Part shown: piece by piece, positions 7,059 to 13,476 of the stretch
How the letters are laid out: each line of letters starts with the position of its first letter
Numbering within the stretch: the first letter of the stretch is position 1
NCBI GenBank assembly: GCA_028707005.1
Contig: JAQTVB010000009.1
Span: 1 to 43,080 of the forward strand
Direction of reading: 5' to 3'
Length of the DNA: 43,080 nt
Source of the DNA: Patescibacteria group bacterium
GTDB taxonomy: Bacteria > Patescibacteriota > Patescibacteriia > Patescibacteriales > GWC2-42-12
Made by a program: the position numbers and the translations under genes
Notes under the pieces: model-generated
The model's database searches: none
What the model was told of the DNA's origin: nothing
Seen by the model: the letters and a program-made list of their open reading frames with translations, nothing else

Positions 7059-8666
7059 ATGAAAAAGGCAATATTTTTGTTGATGCTTTTAATTTTTTTA
7101 ACTGCTTGTTCATCTAAACAAGTTAATAATGATATGCCAAAAAATGTTCGCCAGCCAGCTTACGCCGGACAATTTTATCCTCATGAACCCGGCGCGATTA
7201 CCGATCAAATCAAGCAATTTTTACAGGCTGCAGCCTCTTTGAAACCCTCACCACAACCCTCTCCCGCTACGTTCCTCGCGGGAGAGGGAGAGACTGCTCC
7301 TCTCCTCGCGAAAGAGGGGTTGGGGGAGGTCAAGGCTATTATCGTGCCGCATGCGGGCTATGATTATAGCGGCGCGGTAGCGGCTTACGGGTATCAGCGG
7401 CTGGCCGGGCAGAAAGTTAACACGGTGGTGCTGATCAGCAATTCCCATCAGGCTTATTTCGACGGCGCGGCCATTGATGACCATGATGCCTGGAGCACGC
7501 CGCTGGGCGAGGTGGCGGTAGACAAAGCGCTGGCCAAGAAGCTGGTGCAAGCCGACGCGGCCATCAAGTTTGACGGCGCGCCGCATCAAAGCGACCATAA
7601 TTTGGAGGTGCAACTGCCGTTTTTGCAGACCGCGCTTCAGGATGGATTTAAAATTGTGCCCATTGAATTTGGCAACAAAGATGATGAAACATATGAAAAG
7701 TTGGCGCGGGCGCTGGCCGATAATTTAAGCGAAGATGATCTGGTAGTGATTTCCACCGATATGTCGCATTATCCATCTTATGGCGACGCCCAAAAAATTG
7801 ATACAGGCACGCTGGAAAAAATAAAAACCGGCGACGTGGCCGAACTGGAAAATTATGTGCGGATGGTGGAAAACGCTGGCTACGCCAACGAGCAAACCTT
7901 GTTGTGCGGCATTGACGCGGTAAAAACTGTGCTGGAGTTAGCCAAACTGGCCGGCTGGAGCGAGATTGAAATATTAAAATACGCCAACAGCGGCGATGCG
8001 GCGATCGGGGACAAAGAAAGGGTGGTGGGGTATGGCGCGGTGGCGTTCGGCCAAAATAAAAATGAAAAAATAAAAAATAAAAAAGAAAATGCAAGCGCCA
8101 CATCAACGGAGTTCGTGGTGGCGGGGGAATTAAACAATAAACAGCAGAAGATATTGTTAAAAATTGCCAAGGAGACGGTGGAAAGTTTCGTGGAAAATGG
8201 AAAAATTCCGGAATATAATGTTGCTGACGAAAGATTAAACCAGAAGCAAGGCGCGTTCGTGACCTTGAATAAAAACGGCCAATTGCGCGGCTGTATCGGC
8301 CAGATCCTGCCGACCGGCCAGCCGCTCTGGCAAGTGGTGCGGGACATGGCGGTAGCGGCTTGCAGCGAAGACGGGCGTTTTAACCCGGTGGAGAAAAGTG
8401 AGCTGGGCGAGTTAGAATATGAAATCAGCGTTTTGTCGGCGCCGGAAAAAATTGATGATTGGCGGAAAATTGAACCGGGTAAGCACGGAGTGGTTATCAG
8501 CCAGGGCCGCAGCAAGGGAGTGTTTCTGCCGCAAGTGGCGACCGAAACCGGCTGGAGCTTGGAGGAATTTTTAAGCGAGCTGTGCTGGCAAAAAGCCGGG
8601 CTGGAGCCGAGTTGTTATAAAGATCCGGACACGCGAATAGAAGTTTTTACGGCACAGGTGTTTTAA
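7059..8666 (+). CDS. Lipoprotein fusion of MEMO and AMMECR1 domains (AmmeMemoRadiSam B+A)
   Basis: A 535-residue protein with a lipoprotein signal (hydrophobic 4-16, lipobox LTAC with Cys17). The MEMO dioxygenase-like domain spans about 30-325 (RQPAYAGQFYP, VPHAGYDYSG, HQSDHNLEVQLPFL, STDMSHY), followed by a charged linker and an AMMECR1 domain about 355-535 with the LRGCIG motif. The two normally belong to the three-protein AmmeMemoRadiSam system; the radical SAM partner is not in the window. Fusion of A and B is known in the family. Export to the outer face is inferred from the lipobox. Residues 60-90 come from an inserted palindromic repeat (7241-7330) that keeps the frame. Start ATG 7059 is chosen because the signal peptide follows directly. 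Confidence 0.85.
   Translation: MKKAIFLLMLLIFLTACSSKQVNNDMPKNVRQPAYAGQFYPHEPGAITDQIKQFLQAAASLKPSPQPSPATFLAGEGETAPLLAKEGLGEVKAIIVPHAGYDYSGAVAAYGYQRLAGQKVNTVVLISNSHQAYFDGAAIDDHDAWSTPLGEVAVDKALAKKLVQADAAIKFDGAPHQSDHNLEVQLPFLQTALQDGFKIVPIEFGNKDDETYEKLARALADNLSEDDLVVISTDMSHYPSYGDAQKIDTGTLEKIKTGDVAELENYVRMVENAGYANEQTLLCGIDAVKTVLELAKLAGWSEIEILKYANSGDAAIGDKERVVGYGAVAFGQNKNEKIKNKKENASATSTEFVVAGELNNKQQKILLKIAKETVESFVENGKIPEYNVADERLNQKQGAFVTLNKNGQLRGCIGQILPTGQPLWQVVRDMAVAACSEDGRFNPVEKSELGELEYEISVLSAPEKIDDWRKIEPGKHGVVISQGRSKGVFLPQVATETGWSLEEFLSELCWQKAGLEPSCYKDPDTRIEVFTAQVF
7241..7330. repeat. Palindromic repeat inserted in frame in MEMO gene
   Basis: Pyrimidine-rich then purine-rich sequence with inverted arms CTCTCCCGC / GCGGGAGAG and outer CCTCACCACAACCC / GGGTTGGGGGAGG. 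It encodes a low-complexity KPSPQPSPATF-type linker between MEMO beta-strands. Such sequence is typical of intergenic repeats, not of the protein family. Confidence 0.75.
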
Positions 8667-8886
8667 TTTTTCCTCTTAATAAAGGCCTGTCTCGCTGAGG
8701 CGAAGCGGGTCGTAGCGTAGCCGAGGCGGACGAAAGCGACTTGTCTGCACGAGCAGACCTTTGGCAGGACAAGGGAGCAGGAAAGCGGGCGTAAAGCAAA
8801 GGACAATTAGAGCTAGGAACTAGAGAGTTGGTTTTTTGCTAAAAAAACGTGAATTTAGGCGAATTTTTAGATAAATTCACTAAATA
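8667..8886. repeat. GC-rich intergenic repeat before fic
   Basis: No gene. 8683-8775 is a GC-rich mosaic of short inverted repeats (GTCTGC-ACGA-GCAGAC at 8743-8758, and CGTAGCGTAGCCGAGGCGG, related to the CCGTAGC/GGCGGG repeats at 34413, 36878 and 40141). The rest, to 8886, is A/T-rich with no recognised feature. Confidence 0.55.
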
Positions 8887-8915
8887 TTGACAAAAAGTCG
8901 TTAATAATATAAAAT
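8887..8915 (+). promoter_or_regulatory. Sigma70-like promoter of fic, leaderless geometry
   Basis: TTGACA (8887-8892), a 17-nt spacer and TAAAAT (8910-8915). The ATG at 8922 begins 6 nt after the -10 box, so the transcript is predicted to start at or next to the A of ATG. Confidence 0.8.
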
Positions 8916-8921
8916 ACAACC

Positions 8922-9800
8922 ATGCCATTAACTAATCCAATAAAAAATAAAATCCAGCTTTTAAAGCAGGAATTTGAAAAAAAACGCCTGGGCAAAGACG
9001 CGCTTTTGGCTTTGCTTGACGAGTCTGATATTTCAGAAAACGTCTATAATTCCAACGCCATAGAAAACTCCAGCTTGACTTTAAAGGAGACGGAGAAAGT
9101 ACTTTTAGAGATGGAATTATCTCGTGACGTGTCTTTGCGCGAAGTTTATGAGGCGAAAAATTTGGCGCGAGTAATTGAATATACCAGAAAGAAAGCGGCA
9201 GCGGCTGAACTTAATAAAGAGTGGATCTTATTATTGCATAAGATGCTGATCGGCGGAATTGATGATAAAATAGCCGGCCGCTTCAGGAAGAAAGGCGAAT
9301 ATGTCCGCGTGGGCGCTTATGTGGCGCCGGCCCCGGAGCAGGTTGAGAGAATGATGGAGTCAATCTTAATTGAATATAATAGCAAGTTAGACGGCTACTT
9401 TCTTGATAAGATTGCCAAATTCCATTTGGATTTTGAATCTATCCATCCATTCTGCGATGGCAATGGCCGCATCGGCCGGGCGCTGATAAATTGCCAGCTT
9501 TTGCGCTTGGGCTTCCCGCGCTTAATTATCTGCAATAAAGAGAAGAAATATTATTATCAGGCTTTTAGCGATTACCGTGAAAAGAAAAATACCAAGCCGA
9601 TGGAAAAGGTTTTAGCCCTGGCCCTGATTGAATCTTTGCATAAGCGGCTGGCTTATCTTAAGGGAGAAAAGGTCGTTCATTTGGCTGATTACGCCAAGGG
9701 CCAAAAGCCATCTGCACCTGCGATTTTTAACGCGGCTCGCCGGCAGAATATTCCGGCTTTCCGGGAGCGGGGAGTTTGGCAGATTGGGATAAGAGGTTAA
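8922..9800 (+). CDS. Fic-domain AMP-transferase (class II, self-inhibited)
   Basis: A 292-residue Fic protein. The catalytic motif HPFCDGNGRIGR is at 175-186 with His175 as the base. An N-terminal inhibitory helix carries SNAIEN (44-49), matching (S/T)xxxE(G/N), which marks class II Fic enzymes that hold themselves inactive. The C-terminal about 38 residues (LADYAKGQK...GVWQIG) look like a small helix-turn-helix or excisionase-like DNA-binding domain. It would transfer AMP (or another nucleotide moiety) to a hydroxyl side chain of an unknown target. It stands alone next to a decayed methylase gene, a setting typical of accessory DNA. Confidence 0.9.
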   Translation: MPLTNPIKNKIQLLKQEFEKKRLGKDALLALLDESDISENVYNSNAIENSSLTLKETEKVLLEMELSRDVSLREVYEAKNLARVIEYTRKKAAAAELNKEWILLLHKMLIGGIDDKIAGRFRKKGEYVRVGAYVAPAPEQVERMMESILIEYNSKLDGYFLDKIAKFHLDFESIHPFCDGNGRIGRALINCQLLRLGFPRLIICNKEKKYYYQAFSDYREKKNTKPMEKVLALALIESLHKRLAYLKGEKVVHLADYAKGQKPSAPAIFNAARRQNIPAFRERGVWQIGIRG

Positions 9801-9819
9801 GGAAAATAAGAAATAAATT

Positions 9820-10065
9820 ATGAATACAAAATTATCAAATAGAAATTTGCATAAGGCAAGTCAAGCCAAGAAAGATGAGTTTTACACCCAACTTGTTGAT
9901 GCAATCGAACTAAGTCTGGGAAATAAAAAAAAGTCTTCCACGAGGGAGACCTTGAAACACAATGAAAACTTTTTTTAGCCTGATATTTGTCTGCGGTTTT
10001 ATGCATTTAACCGCGGGAGAGCCGAAGCCCTCACAAATATCATTAAGGATATATTGGCATGGTAA
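9820..10065 (+). pseudogene. Remnant of EcoRI-family adenine methyltransferase (decayed)
   Basis: From ATG 9820 the frame reads MNTKLSNRNLHKASQAKKDE followed by FYTQLVDAIE. NLHKA...KKDEFYTQ is the characteristic N-terminus of EcoRI-type N6-adenine methyltransferases. After about 52 codons there is an in-frame TAG right after a run of seven T, then 28 further open codons to TAA at 10063-10065. The whole catalytic core (about 250 residues in intact enzymes) is missing, so this is a relic with an internal deletion. The second half was not recognised. Evidence is limited to one short match. Confidence 0.5.
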
Positions 10066-10090
10066 TATAATAAAGTCAAATTTTTAAAAC

Positions 10091-10120
10091 AAAACCACCC
10101 TCCGTGAAGAGGGTGGTTTT
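10091..10120 (-). terminator. Terminator downstream of proS (bidirectional hairpin)
   Basis: A perfect 12-bp stem AAAACCACCCTC (10091-10102) / GAGGGTGGTTTT (10109-10120) with a 6-nt loop. Read on the minus strand it follows the proS stop and ends in TTTTGTTTT; it could also stop plus-strand transcription from the fic region. Confidence 0.85.
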
Positions 10121-10152
10121 AAGTGAAACGGCCCCGTATGTTAACGCGAAAT

Positions 10153-11382
10153 TTATTTTAACCCTTCGATTATGTCTTTTATCTTAACAATTTTGCTCTG
10201 ATTTTCACCTCTTTTTTTTATTTCCACTCCGCCGCTCTTTAAAGATTTGGCGCTTACCACCAGGCGGTAGGGCAGGCCGATTAAATCCGCGTCGGCGAAT
10301 TTTTCTCCCGGACTGGCCCGGCGGTCGTCGTATAAGACCTCTATGTTATTTTTTAGCAAATCATGGTAAATTTTTTCCGCCGCCTTGTCCTGGTCCAGCG
10401 ACAAAAGATGAACCTTGAACGGCGCGACTGCCTCGGGCCAAATAATGCCTTTATCATCATGACATTTTTCCACGATTACGCCTAAGAGGCGCGAGATGCC
10501 GATGCCGTAGCAGCCCATGACCGGATATTGCTTAACGCCGTCTTTGTCTTTAAAGCCGAGATCGAAATCTTTGCCGTATTTTTGCCCCAGGTCGAAAACA
10601 TTGCCGACTTCCGCGGCCTTGGCGCGGCGCAATTTGCCTTTTTTGCATTGCGGGCAAGGCTCGCCCTCTTTTTGTTTGGCGATTTCCTGGTTGACGCAAA
10701 AAACGCACTGGTCGCAATAGAGAATGTCGTCTTCGCCCGCGTCGGTTAGCACCATGAATTCATAAGAAATTTTTTGGCTGAAACTGCCGCCCGAAGCCTC
10801 GGTCGCTTTAGCGGTTAAACCGAGCCGCGTGAAAATTTTCAAATAAGCCTGTTTGGCGATTTCATAAAATTTATCAAAGTCCGCCTGGTCAACATGAAAG
10901 CTGTACATGTCTTTCATGAAAAATTCCCGGCCTCTTAACAGTCCGGACTTGGCTCTTAGCTCGTCGCGGAATTTCCAGTGAATCTGGTAAACGTAGAGCG
11001 GCAAGTCTTTGTAAGTCTGCAGGCGCCGCATCACCAGAGGAGTGACCACTTCTTCTTCGCTTTGCCCCAGCGCGTAATCTTTTTCCGTCCGGCTTTTAAT
11101 TTTAAACAAGACATCAATTTTATCCCAGCCGCCGGTAGTTTGCCAATTCTCTTTGGGGTGGAGCATGGGCATCAAAATTTCCTGGCCGCCGATCCGATTC
11201 ATTTCTTCGCGCACTATCCGCTCAATTTTACGCAGAGTAATGAGTCCTAAAGGCAGATAATTGTAAACTCCGGCCATCAATTTTTCCGCGAAGCCGGCTC
11301 GCGTTAAAAGCTGGGCGTTCTTGGTTTCTTCGTCTTTAGGCGCGAAACGTTCGGTTTTGGTGAAAAGTTGGGATTGCTTCAT
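10153..11382 (-). CDS. proS: Prolyl-tRNA synthetase, short form lacking the editing insert
   Basis: A 409-residue class II synthetase. Motif 2 is FRDELRAKSGLLRGREFFMKD (about 138-158), and motif 3 is GCYGIGISRLLG (290-301), followed by an anticodon-binding domain (about 322-409). Bacterial-type ProRS is usually about 570 residues with a YbaK-like editing domain between motifs 2 and 3. Here that space holds only a short stretch with C223, C226, C243 and C246, arranged like a small zinc knuckle. Post-transfer editing of Ala-tRNA(Pro) should therefore be absent or supplied in trans. The gene runs opposite to the next, with promoters back to back. Confidence 0.95.
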   Translation of the reverse strand: MKQSQLFTKTERFAPKDEETKNAQLLTRAGFAEKLMAGVYNYLPLGLITLRKIERIVREEMNRIGGQEILMPMLHPKENWQTTGGWDKIDVLFKIKSRTEKDYALGQSEEEVVTPLVMRRLQTYKDLPLYVYQIHWKFRDELRAKSGLLRGREFFMKDMYSFHVDQADFDKFYEIAKQAYLKIFTRLGLTAKATEASGGSFSQKISYEFMVLTDAGEDDILYCDQCVFCVNQEIAKQKEGEPCPQCKKGKLRRAKAAEVGNVFDLGQKYGKDFDLGFKDKDGVKQYPVMGCYGIGISRLLGVIVEKCHDDKGIIWPEAVAPFKVHLLSLDQDKAAEKIYHDLLKNNIEVLYDDRRASPGEKFADADLIGLPYRLVVSAKSLKSGGVEIKKRGENQSKIVKIKDIIEGLK

Positions 11383-11390
11383 ATAGTTTT

Positions 11391-11419
11391 ATTGTAAAGT
11401 AAGAGGGGCGCAGTGTCAA
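11391..11419 (-). promoter_or_regulatory. Sigma70-like promoter of proS, near-leaderless
   Basis: On the minus strand: TTGACA (11419-11414), a 17-nt spacer, TACAAT (11396-11391), then 8 nt to the ATG. A transcript starting about 7 nt after the -10 box would have a leader of only 1-2 nt. Confidence 0.75.
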
Positions 11420-11436
11420 AAGAGCGAAAAATAATT

Positions 11437-11465
11437 TTGACTTCCTAATAATAATTTGCTACTCT
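11437..11465 (+). promoter_or_regulatory. Promoter of thioredoxin-fold lipoprotein gene
   Basis: TTGACT (11437-11442), a 17-nt spacer and TACTCT (11460-11465), giving a leader of about 24 nt before ATG 11496. It diverges from the proS promoter 18 nt away. Confidence 0.5.
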
Positions 11466-11495
11466 AACAAAATAAGAATTAACTTAAAATAATCT

Positions 11496-12464
11496 ATGTT
11501 TTCCATAAAAACAGCTATTAAATCGGGCAGGTTGGTCATGTTAATTTTGGTTTTAACCCTGTTGGTCGGCGGTTGCAGCGTTCCTCTGGTTAAATTAAGC
11601 CAGGACACAAAAAAGATACTTACGCCGCAAGAAGCGAAAACGGTGGCGGAAAAATTCCTTAACGACACTTTATTGCCGGCCAGCATGAAAGCCACGATTA
11701 ATGGCGCCACTCTGGAAGGCGATGTCTATAATATTAATCTTACAGTCAATGGCCAAGAATATACTTCTTATATGACCAAGGACGGAAGCAAATTTTTTGA
11801 AACCGGCATGGATATGGCCAAACTGGCTCAAGACAAGGCCGCTCAACAGGCCGCCCAAACCGGCGCTGTGGCCGGCGAACAGGCGCAAAATACCGCCGTG
11901 CCCAAAACCGACAAGCCGAAAGTGGAATTATTTGTCATGACTTATTGTCCTTACGGCTTGCAGGCGGAGAAAGGCATTCTGCCCGCTTTAGCCGCTTTAG
12001 GCAACAAAGTTGACGCCAAGATACGTTTTGTCCATTATTTCATGCATGGCGATCAAGAGGAGCAGGAAACCTACAGTCAAATCTGCATCAGGGAAGAGCA
12101 GGCCGCCAAATATAGCCAATATCTAAATTGCTTCGTGATCCAGGGCGACAGCGCTAAATGCGTAGCTCAAACCGGAGTTAATCAGGCGAAATTAACCAGT
12201 TGCGTCGCCGGCAAAGCCAAGGGTTATTATAAAACTGACTCTGATTTGAGCAACAACTATGGCGTGGAAGGCAGTCCGACGCTGGTCATCAACGGAGTGC
12301 AATCAAGCGCCGGCCGGGACGCGGCTAGCTATTTGGCCGGCATCTGCGAGGCTTTCAACAATGCGCCGGCCGAATGTTCCAAAAAATTATCCGGCGCTTC
12401 CCCCTCGGCCGGTTTTGGCGCGGGCACTGATTCCAGCGGCGCCGCGGCCGGTTGCGGGCAATAA
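11496..12464 (+). CDS. Lipoprotein with DsbA/GILT-like thioredoxin fold, CPYG active site
   Basis: A 322-residue exported protein. It has a lipobox LVGGC (Cys27), a small N-terminal domain (about 36-110), an Ala/Gln-rich linker (110-140) and a thioredoxin-like domain (about 142-290) ending in an SGA/Gly-rich tail. The active-site segment is FVMTYCPYG with Cys151 and Gly154 where CxxC enzymes have a second cysteine. The cis-proline loop GSPTLVING (Pro261) is present. Further cysteines at 197, 212, 222 and 236 may form structural disulfides or supply the resolving thiol. A role in extracytoplasmic thiol exchange is inferred. A conventional CPAC DsbA-like protein is encoded at 41019-41726. Confidence 0.75.
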   Translation: MFSIKTAIKSGRLVMLILVLTLLVGGCSVPLVKLSQDTKKILTPQEAKTVAEKFLNDTLLPASMKATINGATLEGDVYNINLTVNGQEYTSYMTKDGSKFFETGMDMAKLAQDKAAQQAAQTGAVAGEQAQNTAVPKTDKPKVELFVMTYCPYGLQAEKGILPALAALGNKVDAKIRFVHYFMHGDQEEQETYSQICIREEQAAKYSQYLNCFVIQGDSAKCVAQTGVNQAKLTSCVAGKAKGYYKTDSDLSNNYGVEGSPTLVINGVQSSAGRDAASYLAGICEAFNNAPAECSKKLSGASPSAGFGAGTDSSGAAAGCGQ

Positions 12465-12494
12465 AATAACAAAGGCACAAATTCAGATAAACTA

Positions 12495-12767
12495 AAAAGC
12501 CTTACTCCTTTTTATGACCTTCCCTAATCACACGGATATCTTCCGGATAGGTTAGAGCGGGCCATTGTAAGGGAGTAAGGTTTTATTGCCGCCGTGGTTG
12601 GGCCGTTCTCTGGCCCCAATAGAATCGCTTTGATTTTCAAAGCTTCCCAGCAACAAATAAGAGTAGCGGCTCACCCGCAGGGGGTGACTCGTGGGCGCGT
12701 AAGCCGTCCCGGAAAAGGGTGAAAAATCCCGAGCTGACCTTTGGGCGATGGAAACATCGCCCTTTTT
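12495..12767 (+). ncRNA. Unidentified structured RNA candidate with terminator
   Basis: A 349-nt gap without a convincing gene. Successive stems can be read: CCTTACTCC (12500-12508) with GGAGTAAGG (12572-12580) enclosing a smaller arm; a GGGCC/GGCCC hairpin at about 12600-12617; GCTTTGA/TCAAAGC (about 12628-12644); a TCACCC/GGGTGA hairpin inside AGCGGCT...AGCCGT (12665-12707); and CCC-GGAAAA-GGG. It ends with a perfect 8-bp stem GGGCGATG-GAAA-CATCGCCC (12743-12762) and TTTTT, a clean plus-strand terminator. The conserved cores of RNase P RNA, tmRNA, SRP RNA and common riboswitches were looked for by eye and not found. Family unknown. Confidence 0.55.
12743..12767 (+). terminator. Intrinsic terminator ending the 12.5 kb RNA candidate
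   Basis: 8-bp perfect stem, GAAA tetraloop and five T residues. Confidence 0.9.
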
Positions 12768-12778
12768 GTTGGCCATTA

Positions 12779-12807
12779 TTGCCCGGAAACAAGAAACAAG
12801 GTAAAAT
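12779..12807 (+). promoter_or_regulatory. Promoter of small membrane protein gene, leaderless geometry
   Basis: TTGCCC (12779-12784), a 17-nt spacer and TAAAAT (12802-12807); ATG 12814 begins 6 nt after the -10 box, the same spacing as for the CapA-like and Fic genes. Confidence 0.6.
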
Positions 12808-12813
12808 GTTATC

Positions 12814-13296
12814 ATGAACCGACCGAATTATTACAATAAAATCGTCATTTTATTTATCGCCACTTTCGCCAATATTTTTATCATGTGGTATTTTCTCGTA
12901 AGGGAAGAAAGCGTGGATTGGATCAGCTCGCAGATAATCCATCAGGCTTCGCCCTATGCCATGACCGTGGCGGAAGACGGCAAAGTGATTATTGATAACG
13001 TAATATTAGGCTATGGCTTTGTCCTGCCCAAGGGGTTTGAGACCGCGGGCGCGAAGAATCTTAGTTTTTACATCATGGCGGACGGCGGTAAAAAATGCGA
13101 AATCAAGCATTATTACGTAAGGGCCGACAAGGCGGGAGGAGAAGCCGCTGACACTAGAAAAATGATAATTCCTTTCCGGAGTAATAATTTAATTTTTGAA
13201 TTGACCGGATCAGAAGCGGACAAAAGCCTTTGCGCCGGGTATTTAAAACAGATCAAAGACAGTTTAACCAGAGAGCAAGAAACCGCCCCTCTTTAA
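12814..13296 (+). CDS. Hypothetical single-pass membrane protein
   Basis: A 160-residue protein of unknown family. Residues about 12-30 (KIVILFIATFANIFIMWYFL) are a membrane segment; the remainder is a soluble, probably beta-rich domain facing outward, with two cysteines (KKCEIKHYY and SLCAGY). It stands between the structured RNA candidate and the S1 gene and has its own promoter. No function can be assigned. Confidence 0.65.
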   Translation: MNRPNYYNKIVILFIATFANIFIMWYFLVREESVDWISSQIIHQASPYAMTVAEDGKVIIDNVILGYGFVLPKGFETAGAKNLSFYIMADGGKKCEIKHYYVRADKAGGEAADTRKMIIPFRSNNLIFELTGSEADKSLCAGYLKQIKDSLTREQETAPL

Positions 13297-13328
13297 TTGG
13301 CGGGCGGATTATGCCGAATATTAGCCCC

Positions 13329-13476
13329 TTGATTTTATTGCAGGATTGTGTATAATTAAATAAGTTTTAAATATTTCACCTTTAATTCAGCTCTTGGCGA
13401 AAGGTGGCCGAGAGACTTTCCTGGTCCGCCGGAGAAGCGGGGGAAGGTTAGGCGCATTTTTTTATTTGTAAAATTT
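13329..13476 (+). promoter_or_regulatory. Promoter and structured leader of S1 gene
   Basis: Promoter TTGATT (13329-13334), a 16-nt spacer and TATAAT (13351-13356). The leader of about 113 nt folds into a hairpin CTCTTGGC/GCCGAGAG (13391-13398 / 13407-13414, one G.U) and a second GC-rich arm (about 13418-13446). It ends in an A/T-rich, Shine-Dalgarno-free stretch before ATG 13477. Autoregulation by S1 binding the leader is plausible by analogy with rpsA but not shown. Confidence 0.55.

Noticed and set aside
9818-10006. 62-codon minus-strand frame in the fic-proS gap
   Set aside because: The opposite strand carries the recognisable methylase remnant; this frame has no features.
9820-10065. 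Stop-codon readthrough (TAG) giving an 81-residue protein
   Set aside because: Even with readthrough the product lacks any methyltransferase core; decay is simpler, and recoding of TAG is not suggested elsewhere.
12495-12767. RNase P RNA, tmRNA, SRP RNA or a known riboswitch
   Set aside because: The conserved cores (GAAAGUCC, tRNA-like TTCGA end with CCA, GGAAGGAAGCAGCC, standard riboswitch boxes) were not found by eye; kept as unidentified RNA.
12552-12815. 87-codon open frame on the minus strand
   Set aside because: It lies over the structured RNA candidate and its terminator; composition is irregular, with no family match recognised.
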